64,000 nt of DNA, from contig NC_051449.1 of assembly GCF_001649575.2 (NCBI RefSeq), forward strand, positions 19,961,590-20,025,589, given 5' to 3'. Source of the stretch: Kryptolebias marmoratus. Taxonomy: Eukaryota; Chordata; Actinopteri; Cyprinodontiformes; Rivulidae. Both the position numbers and the translations under genes were made by a program. Below the pieces are notes generated by a model. It ran no database searches. It saw nothing but the letters and a program-made list of their open reading frames with translations, and was not told the origin of the DNA. Of the stretch, positions 56,697-64,000 are shown in pieces; position 1 is the stretch's first letter; every line of letters starts with the position of its first letter.

Positions 56697-59600
56697 ATGG
56701 CAGAGAATGGAATTAAAGCAAAGCCTCCTTACTCGGTGGAAACTCCTTACGGTTTCCAAATTGATTTGGACTTCTTGAAATATGTGGACGACATCGAGAA
56801 AGGCAACACCATCAAAATAGTTCCCATTCAGCGCCGAAGTAAAGGACCTCGTGCCAGCACTCTGCCCAGGCAGCTGAACCCTTCAGGGGGTGGCTGCCGC
56901 CCAAGCCCCTGGGGATCTATGGGAGCTCTTGGCCCTCGATCCCGACTGTTAGATACCCATCATCCTGGCTACACTTCTTGGGCTTACAATGGGAGGACTC
57001 CCCTGTCTCCCACGGGGCTCAAATCTCTGTCTGAAATGGAGGCCAGAATTAAAGAGTTTGATGAGCAACCTCTCGGAGAACACATCAGGCCTCATCTCCT
57101 GCGGGCCTCCAGTCTGCCGCTCACAGTGTTTCTACGACAGGAATCGGAGTCCACAGATGATCGAAGTAGCCTCCGGAGTTCAAGGGATCACCTCGGAGGA
57201 GCCGACACCTCATGTGAAGATGTCTTCCAGTCTGCAGACAGCCCTCGTCCACAGGACTGCTCAGGACTGCTGAGGCGCCTGACTGAAGCTCTCGAACATG
57301 TGGGGGAGCTCGAGATGGAAGTGAGGGTCATCCCTGAGCTCAGGGCTCAGATCTGCATCCTCCAGGAGGAAAGAGAAAGGCTCCGTCTGGGCCTGGGTCC
57401 ACACGTCTCTGCTTCCAAGATGAATGGAACCACAGACCCGTGCCTTTTCGCTTCCTACGGCAAAGCGGACGTCAAAAGACGTCACATCACTCAGGATGTT
57501 TTAAATCCTACACATGAGTGGAAGACAAGTACAGATCTGGATGAGCTGCTGACAGTGACTTCTCTGCAGGCCAAGGTGGCTGCGCTGGAGCAGAAGCTCC
57601 ATGAGACCGAGCTGGACCACCAGAGGTTGGTGGGGCTGCTGAGGGAGCAGCAGGAGGAGAGCAAGAGGAAAGATGAGAAGATGGAGCATCTCATTAGGAA
57701 TCCTGGGGTGTGGGTGCGTGCAGAGAGGGTGGTGGTCGACCAGGATGGAGGTGAGACAGTCGTGAGATTCACTGAACCTGATCACGATAAAACATCCTCC
57801 TTCATCTGTACAAGAACTGTAACCACAAATGTTCAAAAACATCAAGACTGTGTAACATCTACTGGAGGTTTGGAGTCTGCTGAGGGGGCACACACAAAGG
57901 AGATCGTTCACCACATCAAGAGGATCCAAAGACTCCTGGATGAGCAGTGGGAGAGTGTGTGTGGAGGGTCAGGAGATAAGAGTAAAGCTCTACAACACCC
58001 AGATCCTAAAGTCAACTCCCTGCAGCAGGAGATGGTGGAACTCACTGACATCCTCATGTCCCACTATAAACACCAAGGAGACAGTGATGGTGAGTAGATT
58101 CAAAACACAGATTGTATAATTCAATCATTTCTCAGTATGTTGGTGCAGTTCCTTTAACTCAGCTTTGTGACAATGTAAAAAACATTCTTAGTTAGTAAAA
58201 ACCCAAATGTTGGTGGTAAACAAAGCAAATTCTTTGACTGAAAACTGCTTTCTTCCTACAGGCTTGACCAAAAAAATGTCAAAAAAATTATCTTTCAGAC
58301 TCACAGCTGAATTAGATATAGTGAATATAGTGATATAGTAAAATGAGATGATTGCAATATTTGTATAAAACAAAGCTGAAGATTTGTGAAACAGTAGATG
58401 AATCCTTTCAACATACTGAGTGATTTGCAACAATTTTACAGCTGTACGAACACAAACACAAGAAAGTTTACAAATTCATGACAGTTTCTCTTTAAATCCC
58501 CTATTGCTCCTAGTCAGATCTGAATATTTCTGATTATAAATACCTGTAGGTCCAACCTTTAGAACATGGCTGGATAGCAGCAATTAAGGTCTGAAGGCAA
58601 TCATGATGCTGCTATGCTCTTATTACTCACCAAATAGTTCTTTTTAACTTCTGTTTTTGTGTTTCCTGTGTTATTCTCCTGCACCCTAACTATGCTCTTT
58701 ATGTCCACCTTGGCACAATTCTCTCCTACTGCGTCAGGACGCAGCTACCTGCTAGATCATGCCACGCTAGCACGATGTTACTGCTATGAGTATCATGTCT
58801 TTGCTGTGTTGCTTTCATGGCCTTGACCCAATCATTGTCATAGCCTAGACATGGGGCGCACAAACAGTCCTACTTCAGATCCTCTTCAACCAAACCACAC
58901 CCACGCACTGAGGCTGCACATCCTGAATCGTTACACCGATAAAGCACCACAACCTCAAACAGACGATTTTGTGCATCCTCAAAACCATCATGGACATTAT
59001 GTCCCATAATGAGGAGCCTGCTGTGTTCTTAATGCTGACCTGCAGACCTCCCCAACACCCTGCAAAGACCGTCCACGTTCTGGCTGATTTTTTTATGTCA
59101 TGGAGGGGTTGTCATCCAGTATGAAGGAGGGTCTTAGAGCAGTGGTTCCCAAACTTTTCTGCTTTTACCCTACAAAATAAAATTTGCAGAGACTTGTGGC
59201 TGCACCTATATTGTTGACGTATACAAACATAGCTAATAAGCCATTTGACAGAGAGCGTTGTCAAATTTGATATAGGTTTTCATATGTTTATGGCCATTAC
59301 TTTTATTTTTTGTAAAGGTTAAAGCTAAACATGCTGTTGGCAGTTATTTTAAAAGTTTATTTGATTTCTTTGCAAGACCCCACAATTGGTGTTTCATGAC
59401 CCCAACTTTGCTGCATGTCTTACAGAATGCAGCCAATGGATCTTCTTGTAAAAAAAATTATGTAAACATTTCTTGGCGTTCCTCCAGAAAGTACAACAGT
59501 AAATAAATATCTTTATGTGAAAGAAATTAAACCATTCATCAAATATATCTCCTATCAGGAGCCTGTTTTGTTAATGTTTTCTCACTTTTTGTGCATTTCT

Positions 59601-62600
59601 CTTCTGTTTAGCCTCTAAATCCACCCCGAAGATAAATGGAAGTGCCCAGAAGTTCAAAAGCCTGCACTCAAAGTCTGCTAATGAAGGGTTAGTAGATAAC
59701 TATCGCAGACATCAGCTGCCCTGAACAGTTATGATTATTGGTTACTTGACTGAAATTGAGGCTCTTTAAGCTGCTATGGCTCTGACAAAGAAAAACATCT
59801 TGATTTCAGCTTAAAAGATGAACACTCCTCCCTCCCTCTTAAGTTGTCGGTTAAGGAATCTCTGTTCTAAAGAAGACTGATGGACAGTGAACATTTGAGG
59901 CCTTACAAAGCCTTAAATACATGTTTCTTTCATTCTTTCAGAGCAAGAGTAAGAAAGAATCCCATTTTCGGCTCAGTGTCTAATGTATTCAGTTATAACA
60001 GACAAATCAGGCATTCAGTTAAAGTTATCTTAACTTTGTTTTTTCACTTTAAGATACTGAAACTGAAAAATGATTGCATGTAAATTATCTTTGACACGAT
60101 AACATGGAAAATCTCTGTATAGCTTTAGAGTTCAGCAAGACTTCACTGTAGAAACATTATTGAAGGTTTATTTGGGTTACAGAAAGTTGAACGACTGAAC
60201 AGCCATTTTTGTATTTTTTACAACTAAAACCTAATCACAGTTTAAGTTTTATGATTTTACTACTGAATGTTCAGCTTACAGCGTAAGGATGTTAGTTTTG
60301 AGCTAAACTTTCCAATTTCATTTTGCAAACACTCTTCTTACTCCCACAAACTTTACAGTTCCTCTACAATTCATGCATCAAAATGGAACCAGAGTGTCTC
60401 TCACTGCTATAGGACTTATCCTGATCAGTACAGAAGGAAAACATCCAAATTTTCATTGACTTCCATTATGTCTGAGCCTAGATTTTTCTCTTCAAAAGTG
60501 AAAACGAAGGGTCTTATAAACATTGTCATAACTCCTATATAAAACATAAAATTAAACGACCAAATGTTTCTATCACTTAGGGTCCAGGAACTTTTTCAAT
60601 ATGCCTTACAGTGACTATTTATCTGAGGCTTACTTTCTAGTCTGAGTTTCTGTCTGCCTGTCTCATAAAGGGTGCTGTCAGGGAGTGAAAGACACAGGTG
60701 TGTGGATACCATGGTGGCCCTAATGAGACAGCTTTAGCATTTCTTCTTCTTGGTTCTCTGTACTCTTTTTATACAGTTTATACATCATTATTACAAATGT
60801 TAATCCTGAATTGTTATTGAGGTTAATGAAAGAAACTGATACATGTTTGAATTTAGGGCAGTAGCTGCTTTGGCACTCTTCAAATATTCTTCATAAATCT
60901 TCTAGTTTCTTTTTTTTAAAATTACAGATTAAAAATGACATCAAGTGGAAATATGGTCAGTCAGGACTATGTGAAAAAAAGCGGTCGGGATGATTTCGAG
61001 CAGAAGAAAAGTAACGCTTTCCCCGGGGGGGCGGATGCAGCCCAGGTAGAGGCAAACCCTGCAAAGAAAGGAAGCGAGGCAGCGAGGCATCCTGGCCCAG
61101 AGGGACATACGACACCAGTGGGAACAGTGTCTGAGCGGACAGATGGAGGTGCAGCGTCACTGGGAGCTGAGGTTTCAGAGAAAACAGCCAAACTGAAAGC
61201 TCCAGGAGAACAGATGGAGGGAAACTCTGGCTCTGAAACCAAGGCCAGGTGAGAGCACCCCAGTCAATACATTTGGAGAAGAAAAACGTGAAATATACAT
61301 ACTAGCCCACAGCTTTAACTTTCGAATTATATTGCTTTGGTTCCTCTCTTTCAATCTGTCTATTCTCTTGTTTGATCAGCACATGAATACTGATGCTTTT
61401 CCCTTTTCTTTTTCTAGCAACACAGTGAGTCCAGACTTTGTGTCTGCTTGTCATTTTCTCAGAGATCACATGGACAACATGAACAACCCCAACAATGACA
61501 CAGTGAGCATCCTTTCAATTAAATCGAAACAAATAATGTTGATGAACAAAAAAGGTACATTTTATTTGGACAAAATGGCACAATTTTCTGTTTTATAAAA
61601 ATGTTGATTACAAAATAGGACTAAATACCAGAAAGATAAGGATACCCCTCTAAGTCATGTCTTCAGAGTTTTGTCCATAGTAGTTAGTTTTATGGGATGA
61701 AGTGAGACACTGGACTCCACTTCATCTGTCTCTGTAGGATGCACCTTCTTTGAGGTCCTACAGTGTCAAGTAAATGCAAAACAAAAACTCCAATTGGACA
61801 GAAACAATATGAGATAAACCTTGAAGTACGTTACACCACATGGGAGAGCACACAGCACTGAACATAGGAGCTCATACTAGCACGCTAACATCAAACTGAT
61901 CCCGTATCTGCAGTTAACAGACAGGAACAATGTTGTTAAGAGTCACGGTTGGAACTTGCCACGATAGGGGAAACACAGCCTTATAAAGCGTGCTGTACCT
62001 TGAAAGTTGTGGGTAGAGTAAAAAATTGGGCCCCTTCACTGGATGAAAACCCCGCTTCACTCTCCACAACCTACACAACCTATTAAAATGTGGCTGGATC
62101 ATGGCAAATGTGGAAAACCGCCTTCGGTGTGAAGGAAATTGTGATGCTGCTACACGCTGCCACGGCGACAGTCACACCACACACCCGATCCAGCCCTGGT
62201 ACGACTCCCTCAAACTGAATCAGGATGCAGCTATGTGCTAAAGGATCACACCACAGCAACATGATGCTAACACAACATGCAGGCGTAACGGGGTTGTAGC
62301 CGAGGCATGAAGCCAGCATGGCCAGTCCTACTTATAATAAACCACCAAGACCTATTGCACTTTATTACATGTTATTAACAAGCCCACTCTCTTCTTTATA
62401 CGCTGCTTAAGCCCATAAAAAACTCTGCAAATACTATCTATGTTCTAGCTAAGTTTTTACATTGTAGCAGGGTCATCCTCAAGTGTTAAGAGGCCCTAAG
62501 GAGGAAGGATATTTTTAGGCCTGTGGTGTACCAACCCCTTTAAAATCCATATCATTTGCACAAAGAGACATTTTTAGACCTAGGCAGCCCCAGACACAAT

Positions 62601-63967
62601 TACAGCGTTGTATTATTTTAGAATTTTTAGGTGGGTAGTTCCTTCAGGCACTCAAATTATTTTCTCTAAAACTAACAAAAAAAGGGAGTTGTTTCATAAT
62701 ATGGTCTCTATGAATCTGCACACATGTAAATGTAATGGTTGTGGTGCTGGGGAAGTGCAGGAAGTACTTCAGTGCACTCTGATGAAATTAAGATAGATTT
62801 AAAAATAAATGAGGCTTTCCTTTAAATCCCCTGTTGTTATAATTAAAAAGGGTGAAGTAAACTAAAAACAAAAAGGCTTGGTAGCTTTTGTTTGTAGGGT
62901 CCACAGTAGAGCTTCAAGTGGGAAATGATAAATTAATAAATTGATTAAAGTTGCTCTGTGGCTGCTATTATGTTAATGGAATGAATACTGTGAGGTGACT
63001 GCACGCTCATCTGTGAACATGAAAAAGTGTCAAACAGCTGGAGAGAGCTTCTCTAAATCCAGGTTTACAATGTGTGATTTTCAGCTGTCATTAAAAATCT
63101 GTTGTTGTGGAAAAATTGTGAGAAAACCTTTAGTTGTGAGCTTGACTCAACAGTCTGGGGTTGTTCAGTGTGGCAGGCTCACTGACACCGACCATTGACC
63201 ACTGATGTCTCTTTTTCCCTCATCTTCTCCGTCATTTTACAGCTGGAATCTAATAATGTAAGCCTTGATGCCAAAAGTTAATTTCCTTTTATTGTTGGAC
63301 TAATATCTCTGTTGGATATTGTGATCCTGACATTGTACAGTGTGGCACAAGTAACATATTTTAAAGTATCAAGCTCGCACAGTGTGACATGTACAAGTCC
63401 TTTGGGCTTTAAAATTGCACAGTGTGGGCTGGCCGTAAGTGTGACTTTAACACGACATAAAAGCAACATTTTGACTAAATCATCAGTAAGCTTTTCCTTG
63501 TTATGTTTTCACCGCGCTGCAGAGGAAGGCTCTGGTTATGCTGTTTGAACACTGGTTCAGAGCTGCAGCAGAGGAGTCGTCTGAGACCTGCAGGGTGGCG
63601 GCGTACCTAAAAGAAGTACGGAGAGTGGCGCCGTCACTGCTGGCCTTCCTCGTCAACCTCGCGGATGACAATGGCAACACGGTGCTGCATTACAGCGTGT
63701 CAAATTGTAACTACAGCATTGTTAGCCTGCTGCTGGACACAGGTAATGGTGTGCCGTTAACAGCCTGCTGTAAAAGAGAATGACTGGCAGGGAAGAGTAC
63801 ATAATCCACCTGTCTGTACCACAGGTGTGAGTGACGTGAACGTCCAGAACAACGCCGGCTACACTGCAGTGATGCTGGCCTCCCTGACTGCTCCTGATGG
63901 ACCTGGTGGGATGGAGGTGGTCCGAAAGCTAATGGAGCTGGGGAATGTTAACATTTGCTCCAGCCAG
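56697..63967 (+). CDS. kank4: KANK4, KN motif and ankyrin repeat protein (3' end beyond window)
   Basis: Cytoplasmic adaptor at focal adhesions. In the family the KN motif binds talin, the coiled coil binds liprin-beta, and the ankyrin repeats bind KIF21A. Exons: 56677-58089 (ATG 56697), 59612-59687, 60928-61248, 61418-61502, optional 63242-63256, 63523-63742 and 63825-63967. All are in phase and the last ends at a donor. KN motif at residues 11-47 (PYSVETPYGFQIDLDFLKYV). RPHLLRASSLPLTVF (131-145) matches the KANK4-specific RPQLLRASSMP. Coiled coils at about 191-232 and 282-332. Ankyrin start: NLADDNGNTVLHYSVSNCNY, GVSDVNVQNNAGYTAVM. The remaining ankyrin repeats lie off the window. Confidence 0.93.
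58545..59150 (+). repeat. Dispersed repeat family D, copy in kank4 intron 1
   Basis: The longest readable copy. 'aaggcaatcatgatgctgct', 'gatcatgccacgctagcacg', 'ttttgtgcatcctcaaaacc' and 'accctgcaaagaccgtccac' appear in order. Confidence 0.65.
62075..62515 (+). repeat. Dispersed repeat family D, second kank4 intronic copy
   Basis: 'ggctggatcatggcaaatgt', 'gtgaaggaaattgtgatgct', 'caggatgcagctatgtgcta' and 'gtagcagggtcatcctcaag' lie in the same order as in the copy at 58545. Confidence 0.65.
63242..63256 (+). CDS. kank4: Candidate 15-nt microexon of kank4
   Basis: A polypyrimidine tract and TTTTACAG precede CTGGAATCTAATAAT (Leu-Glu-Ser-Asn-Asn), which is followed by the donor GTAAGC. Both sides are phase 0, so inclusion or skipping keeps the frame. 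It would sit in the linker just before the ankyrin domain (...NNPNNDT | LESNN | RKALVMLFEHWF). Skipping gives a linker length closer to human KANK4, so it may be an alternative exon or chance splice signals. Confidence 0.4.
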
Positions 63968-64000
63968 GTAACACAGTCAAAATAACCAAATGTAGGAAAG

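Noticed and set aside
57261..57929. Minus-strand open frames under kank4 exon 1
   Set aside because: Shadow frames of a well-supported coding exon.

Overview
The window looks like nuclear DNA of a ray-finned (teleost, probably percomorph) fish. The genes have short conserved exons with GT-AG introns. The spaces between them are packed with fish-type repeats: L1/Tx1-, RTE- and Rex/L2-like LINEs, a tRNA-type SINE, Tc1/mariner and hAT elements, a TTAA-flanked MITE, a solo LTR and microsatellites. There are no bacterial-type operons, CRISPR arrays or tRNA/rRNA genes. Three N gaps (15563-15574, 41657-41678, 54475-55091) mark assembly breaks at poly-C, G-rich and (CA)n sequence.

Four protein-coding genes can be reconstructed exon by exon. 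(1) leprot (endospanin-1), minus strand, 24255 to 21696, 4 coding exons, 130 aa. (2) A phosphoglucomutase closest to PGM5 (aciculin), minus strand, 35416 to 27289, 11 exons, 564 aa. (3) angptl3, minus strand, 45278 to 37142, 7 exons, 463 aa, with an HNF1-like site and a TATA-like box just upstream. (4) kank4, plus strand, 56697 to past the right edge. In kank4 the KN motif, coiled coils and first ankyrin repeats are visible and the rest is cut off.

Layout: 1-3.1 kb is a 5'-truncated LINE with a long open RT frame. 3.1-15.3 kb is gene-poor and repeat-rich. 15.3-15.6 kb is a CpG-rich promoter-like island with minus-strand signals, possibly the first exon of the next gene (lepr would fit). 20.4-24.5 kb is leprot, 27-35.4 kb the phosphoglucomutase, 37-45.4 kb angptl3, 45.4-56.6 kb an intergenic region with repeats and a possible kank4 upstream exon, and 56.7-64 kb kank4.

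Read from right to left, gene order and orientation (KANK4, ANGPTL3, PGM, LEPROT) match human chromosome 1p31 as I recall it, but the many genes lying between them in human are missing. That is what one copy of a duplicated, fractionated teleost region would look like. The genes do not form a pathway. They encode a membrane-trafficking protein, a sugar-phosphate mutase or adhesion-associated relative, a liver-secreted lipase inhibitor and a talin/cortex adaptor. I found no new multi-gene system. The points most worth following are the conflict between the PGM gene's sequence and its position, a MITE beside an angptl3 splice acceptor, the angptl3 liver promoter, the missing furin-type site in the angptl3 linker, a possible kank4 microexon, and repeat families carrying nuclear-receptor-like or YY1-like motifs.
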